A stretch of DNA of 59,526 nucleotides from CAYLNH01 sp964384625 (GTDB lineage: Bacteria > Verrucomicrobiota > Lentisphaeria > JABSQK01), in assembly GCA_964384625.1 (NCBI GenBank), contig CAYLNH010000010.1, forward strand, positions 1-59,526, read 5' to 3'. Shown here one piece after another: positions 1-8,400 of the stretch. Under the pieces are notes generated by a model, which worked only from the letters and a program-made list of their open reading frames with translations, had not been told where the DNA came from and searched no databases. Positions within the stretch are counted from its first letter, which is position 1. Each line of letters starts with the position of its first letter. The position numbers and the translations under genes are program-made.

Positions 1-76
1 ACCTCTTGAGAGTCGGGACTCGAGGCAAAGAAGGGCAGTAATCGAGGGCTTACGAAACATCTGCCAAACGGTGTTG

Positions 77-1240
77 TCACTTGAGCTTGCTGATCCGGAT
101 CCAGTCGATCTTCAACATCGAGCTGTAGGCCGTGAAAAGGAAGGTCTCGGGCTCCAGCTTCCGTTCCCCCGGCACCTGGAACTCGACCACCTTCTTGCCG
201 TCAATGAATCCCCGCAACATGCCGCCGTTGCTCTCGATTCGGAAGACCTGGGCGACTCCGGACTTATAGGACGGCTCGACACGCACCTGATGGAACGGCT
301 TCGGCCAGATGCCCGCGGCGCATCTCGAATTGTCGTAGGCGCCGAAATTCACGTTGTACGGTTTGAAGTGACAGTGAAAGCCGTTCTTTGTCGCGACACC
401 GCGGAACTCAATGACGACATTGTCAACCGGCGTTTTGACTTTGCAGCCCAGGCCGGTGTGGTTCCCGCCGCTGAACTGGATCCAGCCGTTGTGGATGCGG
501 GCGTTGTTGTCCGGTGTCTGCCAATGTTGCCAACTGGAGTCATCGGCGAAGTCATCGGCGAAGTAGACGTCGGTCCCACTCAGTTTCGGCGGCAGTCCGA
601 CATGCGGCCGCAACCGAATGCTGTCGGCGAGGACTGCCACACCGTCGGTGCCGCCGCCGACCAGGGACAGGTTACATGTGGCCGGCAGGGCGCCCGGTGC
701 CAGGGGAACCCGCACCAAGCTGTGCCGCGAGGTCCGCGGCACAGCGCCCAACTGTCTGTCACCATGTTTGACAACAACACCGGTCAGGGACTGGGCGTTG
801 TCCACATTCGCTGTCTTCAGCTCTACATCCCAGGCTTTCACCTTCTGTTGCTCTGGAGTCAGTTTGAACTGCACCTGCAGCACGCCCAGGGTGCCGTCCG
901 TTTCGAGCCAGTAATAGGCGGTCCCGGGCTTCTTGCCTGCCGCGACGACATGTCGGCAGCTCACCGGCGCAACCCCGGGGCCAACGGCCATTGTACTGGC
1001 AGTATCCCCTGCCGTCGAAGTCGTCGTCGTGGTCTGCGGCTGCTTCAGGATCTGCTCCAGCCGCTGCAATTCGGCTTCGACCCGTTTCCGGTCGGCCGCC
1101 GGGACCTTAGCCGTTTCCAGTTTCTGCTTGTATTTCTGCATGGCGTCGAGCACCGACCGGCGATACTCCAAATCCGCGTTCTGCGCCACTGCCGCAACTG
1201 CGGCAACCCAGAATACAGCAACGAACCAAAGCCGCATCAT
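77..1240 (-). CDS. Secreted protein with coiled coil and LamG-like C-terminal domain
   Basis: A 387-residue exported protein. The N-terminus (about residues 1-19) is a Sec signal peptide ending VAAVAQ. It is followed by a charged coiled-coil stretch rich in Lys/Glu (about 25-70), a Thr/Ser linker, and a C-terminal beta-rich region (about 225-387, from YFADDFADDSSWQ to DWIRISKLK) that reads like a concanavalin/LamG-type fold of the DUF1080-like group often seen in PVC secreted proteins. The ATG overlaps the stop of the upstream gene as ATGA and has a GGAGGTGCGGA ribosome site inside that gene, so the two are translationally coupled. The C-terminal fold suggests carbohydrate or surface binding; no catalytic residues are recognisable and the role is unknown. 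Confidence 0.8.
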   Translation of the reverse strand: MMRLWFVAVFWVAAVAAVAQNADLEYRRSVLDAMQKYKQKLETAKVPAADRKRVEAELQRLEQILKQPQTTTTTSTAGDTASTMAVGPGVAPVSCRHVVAAGKKPGTAYYWLETDGTLGVLQVQFKLTPEQQKVKAWDVELKTANVDNAQSLTGVVVKHGDRQLGAVPRTSRHSLVRVPLAPGALPATCNLSLVGGGTDGVAVLADSIRLRPHVGLPPKLSGTDVYFADDFADDSSWQHWQTPDNNARIHNGWIQFSGGNHTGLGCKVKTPVDNVVIEFRGVATKNGFHCHFKPYNVNFGAYDNSRCAAGIWPKPFHQVRVEPSYKSGVAQVFRIESNGGMLRGFIDGKKVVEFQVPGERKLEPETFLFTAYSSMLKIDWIRISKLK

Positions 1241-3936
1241 TCCGCACCTCCTTCGAGAGCGGGGTACGCCACGCCCCGGCCCAACTCCAGACTAGTCCGT
1301 TCATCGCTCAAGCGCCGTCTTTGCCGACGCAATTCGTCGGCGTTTGAAACGCCGTCTGTAAGCTTCTTGTCAATCGCCCGCAACGCTTCGCGGACCTCGG
1401 CGAGTCGCTTGGACCGATATGCCGCACGAGCGCGATGGAGGGCGTCGTCGAAGGAGCTCCTCGCCTGTTTCGCTGCATCCGAGCGGAATGCCGGGCCACA
1501 GCCCGGTTCGGTCACCGACAGCCGCGGCGCCACGGTTTCCGGCTTGTGCTCGATGACCTTGGTGGCATTCTCGGCCTTCACCTCCATGTCCGCCGGCAAG
1601 ACATAAACGGAGAAGTCCTTTCTACAGATCGACGCTCCCTGTTCCAGCCGATGCAATCGTCCCGGCGGGCCGGTCAGTGATTTCCCGGTCTTGGTGTCGA
1701 CCAGGCTGTGTGCCTTTTCGGCGAGGACCAGGACCAGTTTTGTCGGCGCTTTCTGATAGGTCTCGATGCTCTCCTTCAGGGTCAGCCGGCGACTGACTTT
1801 GGCCATCCCTTTGTCTCCGCCCTGCGCGGCGCCCTGCAGCAATTGCGGGGCCTGCTTATCCAGTTCATCCTTGCCGTAGGCAGATACCGCTTCGACCATC
1901 GACGCCACGCCTATGACTTCGCTGTAGCCTTTGGCGGCACTGGTGGTCAAGGCCTTCAGTGTACTGCTGCTGTTGATCTTGTATTGGTCGCCCCACTTGT
2001 CGATCACGCGTTGGACAGTGATATCGGTAGGGTCCTCCCAATTGCCGCGGTTGATCGCGTTGATGCTGTCGTTGAGCCAGAGAACGGAGCCGCCAAAACC
2101 GTTCAAGCCGGCAACGGAGCGCAGGGCTTCGGCCTGTTTGCTGTTCGCGGAGAACGGGCCCTTGACGAAGAACTCGTAGTTGGCATCGGCCCGCACCCCG
2201 GCCGGGATCTGGATATAGCCCCAGTTGTTCTTCATTCGCGGTTCCGTCAGTCGTTCCACTTTCCGCTTCGCGCCCGGCACAACCGTGGCGAGATAGGCCG
2301 ACAGCTCGAAGGTATTCAAGCCGCTGGTCGCGACCTTGATCCTGGGATAGTTGACCGCGTCGTCCTGGAACGAAATCAGGATGGTCGTGCCGCGGTTCTT
2401 ATCGTAGCGCGCCTTGGCCAGAGTCTTCACCGGCTTCAGCTTGAGGTTCACATTCAAGAAGTCCGTCAGATACTCCGGCACATTCGCTCCCGGTCGAATG
2501 TCCAGGTCGACCAGCAGCATCTGCTGTCCGGTTGCATCATCTTCGAGCCAATGTGACAGGACGTTGCTGATGTTGCGTGCGCGGGGATGAAAGGTATCGA
2601 CAATCTGCACGGCCAGCCGTGCCTCCTCTCCTGCGTTGACCTTGCCCTTGTATGCCGGCATCACACTGGCCACGGCCAGGTCGATACCGATGGAGACCGC
2701 CGCGGTCACCGGCGCGGGCAGGCGCTTCGATGTAATCCGGATCGCGGCAACCTTCGGGCCGCGAAGCGTCGCCGGACCCGTATAGACGTAGCGGACATAG
2801 GCATCGCCTTCGGCATCCGTCTTCACCTTGACGGTGGCGCCTTTGCTGACGGCCTTCCCCGTTCCTCCCTTGCCGGGCGCCAGGCCTTCGAGGTAACCGG
2901 GAGCGCCCTTCAGCGCAAAGGTCACCGTTTCGTCCTTGATCGGTTTGTCGCGTTCGTCACGCAGGAAGAAATGAACCGTTGCCGGAAACCGTTTGTCCGC
3001 CGGGATCACACCGACCTTGCTGTTCATCAGGGCGTCGCCGTAGTGCGGCAGCACGTTCACTTGTGAACTGCCCTGCTCAAGGGTGATGCGAACGTCGTCC
3101 TTTAACCCAAATTTCGGACAGCGCGCCCGGACCTCCGCGTTCTGGATGCGCTTGCCTTTCAGTGCCGCCGGCGTCGGGGCCGTGAACACCGCTTCCCCAT
3201 GTCCGTCGGCATCCAGCGTTAGTTGCGTCCGGTTGAGTTTCCCGGGGGTGACGCCGTCCTGCGGCACCAGAGCCAGCGTCACGGCCTGCCCTTTCAACGG
3301 CTGGCGCGACGCGTCATCGCCCTCGACCATCGTATAGGCAACGATGGATACCGTCGATTGACTCTTGCCGTCCACCGGCACACTGGAGGGTTTGACATTG
3401 ACGCGCAGCAAAGCCACCCGATCGGCGGCCGCCGATGTTCCCGGATCCGGCTGGCCCTGGCCGTCCAGCAGCGGCTTGGGGCCGTCTTTGTACGAAATTG
3501 TGGCGGTCCATTTCGTCCCGAAGAACGTTACATCCTGGAGCATCCGGTTATTCACCAACCGCGTTTTGCTCTCCGACAGCTGGACCATACCGAAATGCAG
3601 TTCCGTTCCGGCTTTGGCCGTCAGTTCGCCGCCCGGCGGCTTGATCTCCTGCTCGCCGGTCTTCTTGCCCCCCTGATGTACCAGACAAAGGACCCCCTTG
3701 ACTTTGCCGGTCATGCTGATCTTCAGTTTGACATTGCCGGTAATCTTCAGCACGGCAATCGGCTGCACACCCTTGGCCAGGAGTTCCTGGTACATCCCCG
3801 TCATGTTCTCCACCGGCTCGTTTCGGCGCTCGATCTTGTCGAAGGCGCCGGATTTCTTCTGAACGACCTCCCAGCCGCCGGCATACACAACGGGTAAACT
3901 CAACAACAGCCACACGGTCAAGTAGAATCGGCACAC
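1237..3936 (-). CDS. Large secreted protein with Big/invasin-like immunoglobulin domains
   Basis: An 899-residue exported protein. It starts at GTG (3936) with a GAGGTG ribosome site a few bases upstream and has a signal peptide, MCRFYLTVWLLLSLPVVYAG. Residues about 175-290 and 300-420 carry Big_1-like adhesin repeats: RVNVKPSSVPVDGKS, then a polymer-like segment with DADGHGEAVFTAP, then a second unit with DAEGDAYVRYVYTGP. The middle and C-terminal parts are not recognised; the last 80 residues are charged and helical. It forms a two-gene unit with the downstream LamG-like protein through an ATGA overlap. Function is probably at the cell surface or in the periplasm, and binding rather than catalysis is the likelier role. 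That part is inference from the domain type. Confidence 0.8.
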   Translation of the reverse strand: MCRFYLTVWLLLSLPVVYAGGWEVVQKKSGAFDKIERRNEPVENMTGMYQELLAKGVQPIAVLKITGNVKLKISMTGKVKGVLCLVHQGGKKTGEQEIKPPGGELTAKAGTELHFGMVQLSESKTRLVNNRMLQDVTFFGTKWTATISYKDGPKPLLDGQGQPDPGTSAAADRVALLRVNVKPSSVPVDGKSQSTVSIVAYTMVEGDDASRQPLKGQAVTLALVPQDGVTPGKLNRTQLTLDADGHGEAVFTAPTPAALKGKRIQNAEVRARCPKFGLKDDVRITLEQGSSQVNVLPHYGDALMNSKVGVIPADKRFPATVHFFLRDERDKPIKDETVTFALKGAPGYLEGLAPGKGGTGKAVSKGATVKVKTDAEGDAYVRYVYTGPATLRGPKVAAIRITSKRLPAPVTAAVSIGIDLAVASVMPAYKGKVNAGEEARLAVQIVDTFHPRARNISNVLSHWLEDDATGQQMLLVDLDIRPGANVPEYLTDFLNVNLKLKPVKTLAKARYDKNRGTTILISFQDDAVNYPRIKVATSGLNTFELSAYLATVVPGAKRKVERLTEPRMKNNWGYIQIPAGVRADANYEFFVKGPFSANSKQAEALRSVAGLNGFGGSVLWLNDSINAINRGNWEDPTDITVQRVIDKWGDQYKINSSSTLKALTTSAAKGYSEVIGVASMVEAVSAYGKDELDKQAPQLLQGAAQGGDKGMAKVSRRLTLKESIETYQKAPTKLVLVLAEKAHSLVDTKTGKSLTGPPGRLHRLEQGASICRKDFSVYVLPADMEVKAENATKVIEHKPETVAPRLSVTEPGCGPAFRSDAAKQARSSFDDALHRARAAYRSKRLAEVREALRAIDKKLTDGVSNADELRRQRRRLSDERTSLELGRGVAYPALEGGAE

Positions 3937-3982
3937 GACAACACCTCACTCATCGTCGGTGAACATCACGGCTTGTGAACGG

Positions 3983-4009
3983 CCGGATTGCCGTCAGCAT
4001 GCAATCCGG
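3983..4009. repeat. Perfect inverted repeat between AraC gene and secreted-protein operon
   Basis: CCGGATTGC at 3983-3991 and GCAATCCGG at 4001-4009 form a perfect 9-bp inverted repeat with a 9-nt loop. It lies downstream of the AraC gene stop (4059) and upstream of the GTG at 3936. There is no T-tract on the minus strand, so it may be an operator or an RNA hairpin rather than a standard terminator. Confidence 0.5.
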
Positions 4010-4058
4010 AGTCACGGTCCATATCGGCTGCAGAAACGTAGCCAAATCTCAACGAAGT

Positions 4059-4994
4059 TCAACGCCGAACGTCCCGCGGCGTACAACCAAACGCCTTCTT
4101 GAAGCAACTGGTGAAGTAGGCGTGGTGGTTGAAGCCGCACTCGTACGCCACGGTCTTCACCGGGATGGCGGGATCGGTTTCCAACCGCTTGCGGGCCCGG
4201 TCCAGGCGAAGCGTCATCAGCTCTGCCGCCACACTGGAGTTGACATGCTCCCGAAACAGCCGGTTCAGATGGCGCTCGGACACGCCAACCTGCAAGGCGA
4301 CGTCCGCGACCTGCAGCGGCTGCGACAGGTTCGCCCGCATAAACGCCATCGCCAGATTGCAGAGCTCTTCGCCACGGGTTTCACTACGATGCACGCGTTC
4401 CGCCGGCTGCCAGGGCTTCAGGTCCACCGCGCTCATCAGTATCTCGGTCAACCATAGATGAATGCGGTCCGCCAGGCGTTCACGGCGCCAGAGGCCATCG
4501 CGGATCTCACGCAGCATTGCCAAAGCCGCAACGTTCACCGCGTCGGTGTCGAATCGGGCCGGATTGCCCTGCAGACAAGTGTGTAGATGCTGCTCGAAAG
4601 CGGGACGCTCCCGGCCGACCACCTGAAATTGCACGCCCAGCATCGCGGTGGACTCCTCGGCGCGCCACGCATGCAGCGTCCCCGGCGCAATCAGACAGCC
4701 CTGGCCATCCGTCAGCAGGCATCCGCCGCCGGGCCCTTCGAAAGAAACCCGGCCGGCAGTGATGAACTCGATCTGCACCTCTTCATGGCGGTGCGTGGCC
4801 GCCGCCGCATCCCGCGGGTACCGGCTCGGTCCGAAATGGACCTGCTGCAGAACCAGCGAGACCCCCTGCAGGTTCAACGGCACCACGACGTGCCGGGCGG
4901 CAGCCAGGCAGGCATTTGCTACCCGGGTAGCGGCGGCGTCCCTGGTCAGGGCAAGGCCGGATTTTGACAGCTCTGTCCGAATGCTGGCACTCAT
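4059..4994 (-). CDS. AraC-family transcriptional regulator (cupin + HTH)
   Basis: A 311-residue regulator. Residues about 45-115 read as an AraC-type cupin sensor (HRHEEVQIEFITAG, then APGTLHAWRAE). The C-terminal 100 residues contain the two helix-turn-helices of the family: LQVADVALQVGVSERHLNRLFREHV and the conserved second helix with AYECGFNHHAYFTSCFKKAFGCTPRDVRR at the very end. The ATG at 4994 has GGAG eight bases upstream. It is divergent from the sialidase-like gene at 5091, with the target promoter in the 96-bp gap, so it is probably the local regulator of the sialidase/sulfatase unit and senses a sugar. Family assignment is firm; the ligand is unknown. Confidence 0.92.
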   Translation of the reverse strand: MSASIRTELSKSGLALTRDAAATRVANACLAAARHVVVPLNLQGVSLVLQQVHFGPSRYPRDAAAATHRHEEVQIEFITAGRVSFEGPGGGCLLTDGQGCLIAPGTLHAWRAEESTAMLGVQFQVVGRERPAFEQHLHTCLQGNPARFDTDAVNVAALAMLREIRDGLWRRERLADRIHLWLTEILMSAVDLKPWQPAERVHRSETRGEELCNLAMAFMRANLSQPLQVADVALQVGVSERHLNRLFREHVNSSVAAELMTLRLDRARKRLETDPAIPVKTVAYECGFNHHAYFTSCFKKAFGCTPRDVRR

Positions 4995-4999
4995 TCTTA

Positions 5000-5028
5000 T
5001 TGCTCCATTCCACGCATTGAACTAGAAT
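5000..5028 (+). promoter_or_regulatory. Candidate promoter of sialidase/sulfatase genes
   Basis: TTGCTC (5000-5005), 17-bp spacer, TAGAAT (5023-5028, five of six matches to the -10 consensus). Transcription would start near 5035. That makes the ATG at 5034 unusable and supports ATG 5091 as the start of the sialidase-like gene. The weak -35 would fit activation by the divergent AraC protein. Confidence 0.5.
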
Positions 5029-5090
5029 AGCTCATGGAAGACGAACTGTCGAGAGGATTACCCGGCAGAATATTGATAAGGACAAGAACA

Positions 5091-6863
5091 ATGGAAACAG
5101 ACCCGCGAAGCATCCGCAACGGATCAGAGATTCCCAGCGAAGGTTACTGCGATCAACCCTATGTCGTGATCAACCGCGACGGCAGTTGGACGTGTTGCAT
5201 GACCACCGGCCGGGGGCACGAAGGCCAGCACGGCCAGCATGTGGTGGCGTGTATCTCCGGGGACCAGGGCAAGACCTGGTCGGAGCTTCACGACATCGAA
5301 CCGGCCGACGGCCCGGAGGCGTCCTGGGTCATGCCGGTGCTCGTACCGGAGACCGGCCGCATCTACGCCTTCTACACCTACAACAAGGACAATCAACGCG
5401 AAGTCAAAAAGGTTGACGGCCAGACCATTAAGCGCGTCGACTCCTTCGGCATCTACGCCTACAAGTATTCGGATGACCGCGGCGAAACGTGGTCCGCTGA
5501 ACGGCATGAGATCCCGATGCGGCTGTTCGAGTGCGACCGCAACAACACCTACGGCGGCAACGTCCAATTCTTCTGGGGCGTCGGCAAACCATTCATCCAC
5601 AAAGGCGCCGTCTACGTCTGCGCCAGCAAGGTGGGCGGCTTCGGCAAGGGGTTCTTCGAACAGAATGAAGGTGTCCTGTTCTGCAGCCGCAACCTGCTGA
5701 CCGAACCGGATCCGGCAAAACACGAATGGGAAACGCTGCCCGACGGCGACATCGGCATGCGCACCCCCGACGGCGGCGGCCCGGTGGCGGGCGAGTTCAA
5801 TGCCACCGCGATGAACGACGGCTCGCTATTCGGCACGTACCGCACGATCGACGGCTTCTCGTGCCACGCTTACAGCCGTGACGACGGCCACACGTGGGAA
5901 CAGGGGTGGATGACGTATGGCCCGGGTCAGCGCCGGGTGAAGAACCCGCGCGCCGCGAACTTCGTCCGGCGGTTCGCCAACGGCAAGTACATCTACTGGT
6001 ATCACAATCACGGCGGCACGGTGCTCGGGAATACCGAGGGCCGCGAGCACCTGGCGTATGCCCACCGCAACCCGGCCTGGCTCTGCGGCGGCATCGAAAA
6101 GGACGGCGTCATCCACTGGTCGCAGCCGGAGATCGTGTTGTACGACGAAGACATCGGCACGCGGATGAGCTATCCGGACCTGCTCGAACAAGACGGCAAG
6201 TACTTCATCTCCGAGACCCAGAAACTGATCGCTCGCACCCACGAGATTGATCCGACGCTGCTTGAGGGCATGTGGGCCCAGCACGAGAACCGCAAACTGA
6301 CGACGAACGGCATCGCAGCCGAATGGACCACACCCGGTGCTGTGCAGATGCCGGAACTGCCGGAGCTCTGGAAGGGCGATGGATTCAGTATCGATCTGCG
6401 TGTCTGTTTCGATGATCTCGCACCGCATCAGGTCCTCCTGGACTCGCGCAACGCCGAAGGCCGCGGCCTGCTGCTGACCACGACCGATCGGCAAACGGTG
6501 AAGCTGACGATCATCGGCCGCACCTGCGCCCTGCCCGGGTCACGCTGGTCCGGCGGCCTGACCGAATGCGCCTGGGAGTGCGACTGCGGTCTGCTCGACT
6601 TCGGCAAGACGCATCACCTTACATTTATTGTCGACGGCGGTCCGAAGATCATCACAGTACTGGTTGACGGTATGCTCTGTGACGGCGGAACGGAGCGTCA
6701 ATATGGTTGGGGTCGGTTCCATGCAGACCTGAAAGAAGCCAACGGCGCGGCCGAGGCACAACTGGCGCCAGCCCTGCATGGCACACTGGAAGTCCTGCGG
6801 CTCTACGACCGCTACCTGCGTACAAGCGAAGCAGTGGCGAACTGGAGGAGTTACAAAGGATAG
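5091..6863 (+). CDS. Sialidase-like (BNR/Asp-box) exo-glycosidase with C-terminal lectin-like domain
   Basis: About 590 residues. Three Asp-boxes (S-x-D-x-G-x-T-W) are visible: SGDQGKTWS, SDDRGETWS and SRDDGHTWE, which mark the six-bladed propeller of the BNR/sialidase superfamily. After about residue 410 a second beta-rich domain begins (WKGDGFSIDLRVCFDDL onward) that resembles LamG/concanavalin domains. No signal peptide is visible, so the protein may be cytoplasmic. The start is placed at ATG 5091 rather than ATG 5034 because the likely transcription start is at about 5035. It is followed by two sulfatases on the same strand, so it probably acts on a sulfated or acidic glycan. Substrate specificity cannot be told; related PVC proteins are often annotated only as exo-alpha-sialidase. 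Confidence 0.8.
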   Translation: METDPRSIRNGSEIPSEGYCDQPYVVINRDGSWTCCMTTGRGHEGQHGQHVVACISGDQGKTWSELHDIEPADGPEASWVMPVLVPETGRIYAFYTYNKDNQREVKKVDGQTIKRVDSFGIYAYKYSDDRGETWSAERHEIPMRLFECDRNNTYGGNVQFFWGVGKPFIHKGAVYVCASKVGGFGKGFFEQNEGVLFCSRNLLTEPDPAKHEWETLPDGDIGMRTPDGGGPVAGEFNATAMNDGSLFGTYRTIDGFSCHAYSRDDGHTWEQGWMTYGPGQRRVKNPRAANFVRRFANGKYIYWYHNHGGTVLGNTEGREHLAYAHRNPAWLCGGIEKDGVIHWSQPEIVLYDEDIGTRMSYPDLLEQDGKYFISETQKLIARTHEIDPTLLEGMWAQHENRKLTTNGIAAEWTTPGAVQMPELPELWKGDGFSIDLRVCFDDLAPHQVLLDSRNAEGRGLLLTTTDRQTVKLTIIGRTCALPGSRWSGGLTECAWECDCGLLDFGKTHHLTFIVDGGPKIITVLVDGMLCDGGTERQYGWGRFHADLKEANGAAEAQLAPALHGTLEVLRLYDRYLRTSEAVANWRSYKG

Positions 6864-6988
6864 GAAGGCATGAATGCGCGGTCGAGACGACCGCGGCCAC
6901 GAAACGTGCTGCGCACGAAGAAGGCATGAGCAGGCCCCGCATTGCGCTGGGTGCGCAGGGCAGACGCTCATGGTGCAGCCGAGAGAGC

Positions 6989-7008
6989 CATGAGCAGGGA
7001 TGCTCATG
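6989..7008 (+). promoter_or_regulatory. Hairpin just upstream of first sulfatase
   Basis: CATGAGCA (6989-6996), GGGA loop, TGCTCATG (7001-7008): a perfect 8-bp stem 20 bases before the ATG at 7028. The same CATGAGCAGG string also occurs at about 6925 in this 164-bp gap. It may be an operator half-site pair or an mRNA hairpin affecting translation of the sulfatase. No protein gene is supported in the gap. Confidence 0.4.
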
Positions 7009-7027
7009 ATACAACGGAAAGAGAAGC

Positions 7028-8362
7028 ATGAAACCGAACGTCATCCTGATTCTGACCGATCACTTCCGACGTGACGCTCTGGGACCGAAGACGCCAAACC
7101 TGAACCGGCTCGCGGCACAAGGCGTGCGTTTTGCGAACGCGTACAGCGCCGCACCGCTATGTCAGCCGGCGCGCTGCTGCATCATTACCGGTATGCACCC
7201 GACCGCCACCGGTGTCTGCGGCAACCAGTCGCCGCCGATCCGTGACGATCTGCGCGATGACACGTTCATGCGTCGCCTGCAACAGGCCGGCTACTACACG
7301 GCGCTGATTGGCAAGCACCACTACATCGACCGTTACGGCATCGGCATGGACGTCACCGACGACGACGACGAACTGCGACTGTACGGCTTCGATCACGTCT
7401 TCCAGGTGGTGGACGACGGCGAGAACCAGCACAATGACGATCGCTACACGAAACACCTGCTGGAACAGAACAAGCGCGACGAATTCCGCGAGGCCTTCGC
7501 GGGAAACGCCTGGAGCTGCAAACCACATCCGTTCGAAGCTGACGAGACCGCCGACGGCTTCATTGGTGTAAACGGCGTGCGTTTCGTAGAGGAATATGAC
7601 AAAGACCAGCCGTTCTATCTCAATCTATCGTTCATCGGACCACACCCGCCCTACTGGCACCCGGGCGGCCAGGATGCGAAACCCGATGCCATGCCTTCAG
7701 CCAAAGGCGTGGCAGACGATGAGGCGACGCGAATGCGACGCTGGCACTACCAGCAGAAATGCGCGCTGATCGACAGTTACGTCGGCAAGCTCGTCAACGC
7801 CCTGAAGGCGAAGGACCTCCTTGAGAACACCGTGATCATTTTCACGTCGGACCACGGCGATATGCTCGGCGACTTCGGCATCTGGGACAAGCGGTTCTTC
7901 TATGAGGAAAGCGTCGGCGTCCCGTTGTTTGCTTGCGGCGGCCCGGTCGAAGGCGAGGCGCGCCAGAACGGTGCGCGAGTGAGCAAAGCTCTGGTGTCGC
8001 ACCTGGACCTGTATCCGACGATTCTCGGCCTGGCCGGCACGGAAGGACCTCCTGACCGTCGCCGGGTCGGCAAGGACCTCCTTCACGATCCGGGCCACGA
8101 ATCCATCGTATCGGAACTGGCGACGACGATGATGATTCGGACGGGCAACTGGAAGCTCGTCTACGACCCGCAGGCCGGCGGGGTGCAGCAGTTGTTCAAT
8201 CTCGTTCGCGACCCTGAGGAGTTGGATAATCTCGCCGGCGCCGCGGGCTATGAAGCCGTCGCCGCGGACCTCCTTGAGCAACTGCTGGCCGACAAGATTC
8301 GGCGGACCCAATTTACCCATGTGAAAGAGGAGCAACGCCTGCAGCGCGTGCATATTGAATAG
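7028..8362 (+). CDS. Formylglycine-dependent sulfatase
   Basis: A 444-residue sulfatase of the alkaline-phosphatase fold. The signature CQPAR at residues 45-49 is the C-x-P-x-R site whose Cys is oxidised to formylglycine. Metal ligands are suggested by ILTDHFRRDALG at the N-terminus and the later FTSDHGDMLGDFG. No signal peptide is evident. The ribosome site GGAAAGAGAAGC precedes the ATG. It sits between the sialidase-like protein and a second sulfatase, pointing to desulfation of a glycan during its breakdown. The C-x-P-A-R form is matured by FGE or by the anaerobic radical-SAM maturase; neither is encoded here. The substrate is unknown. Confidence 0.92.
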   Translation: MKPNVILILTDHFRRDALGPKTPNLNRLAAQGVRFANAYSAAPLCQPARCCIITGMHPTATGVCGNQSPPIRDDLRDDTFMRRLQQAGYYTALIGKHHYIDRYGIGMDVTDDDDELRLYGFDHVFQVVDDGENQHNDDRYTKHLLEQNKRDEFREAFAGNAWSCKPHPFEADETADGFIGVNGVRFVEEYDKDQPFYLNLSFIGPHPPYWHPGGQDAKPDAMPSAKGVADDEATRMRRWHYQQKCALIDSYVGKLVNALKAKDLLENTVIIFTSDHGDMLGDFGIWDKRFFYEESVGVPLFACGGPVEGEARQNGARVSKALVSHLDLYPTILGLAGTEGPPDRRRVGKDLLHDPGHESIVSELATTMMIRTGNWKLVYDPQAGGVQQLFNLVRDPEELDNLAGAAGYEAVAADLLEQLLADKIRRTQFTHVKEEQRLQRVHIE

Positions 8363-8400
8363 TTCAATCGCGGCTGCGCCGCTGGTTTAAGAGACAGAGA

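Noticed and set aside
6864..7027. Small coding frames in the gap before the first sulfatase
   Set aside because: They overlap in several frames, lack ribosome sites and show no conserved pattern; the hairpin there explains the structure better.
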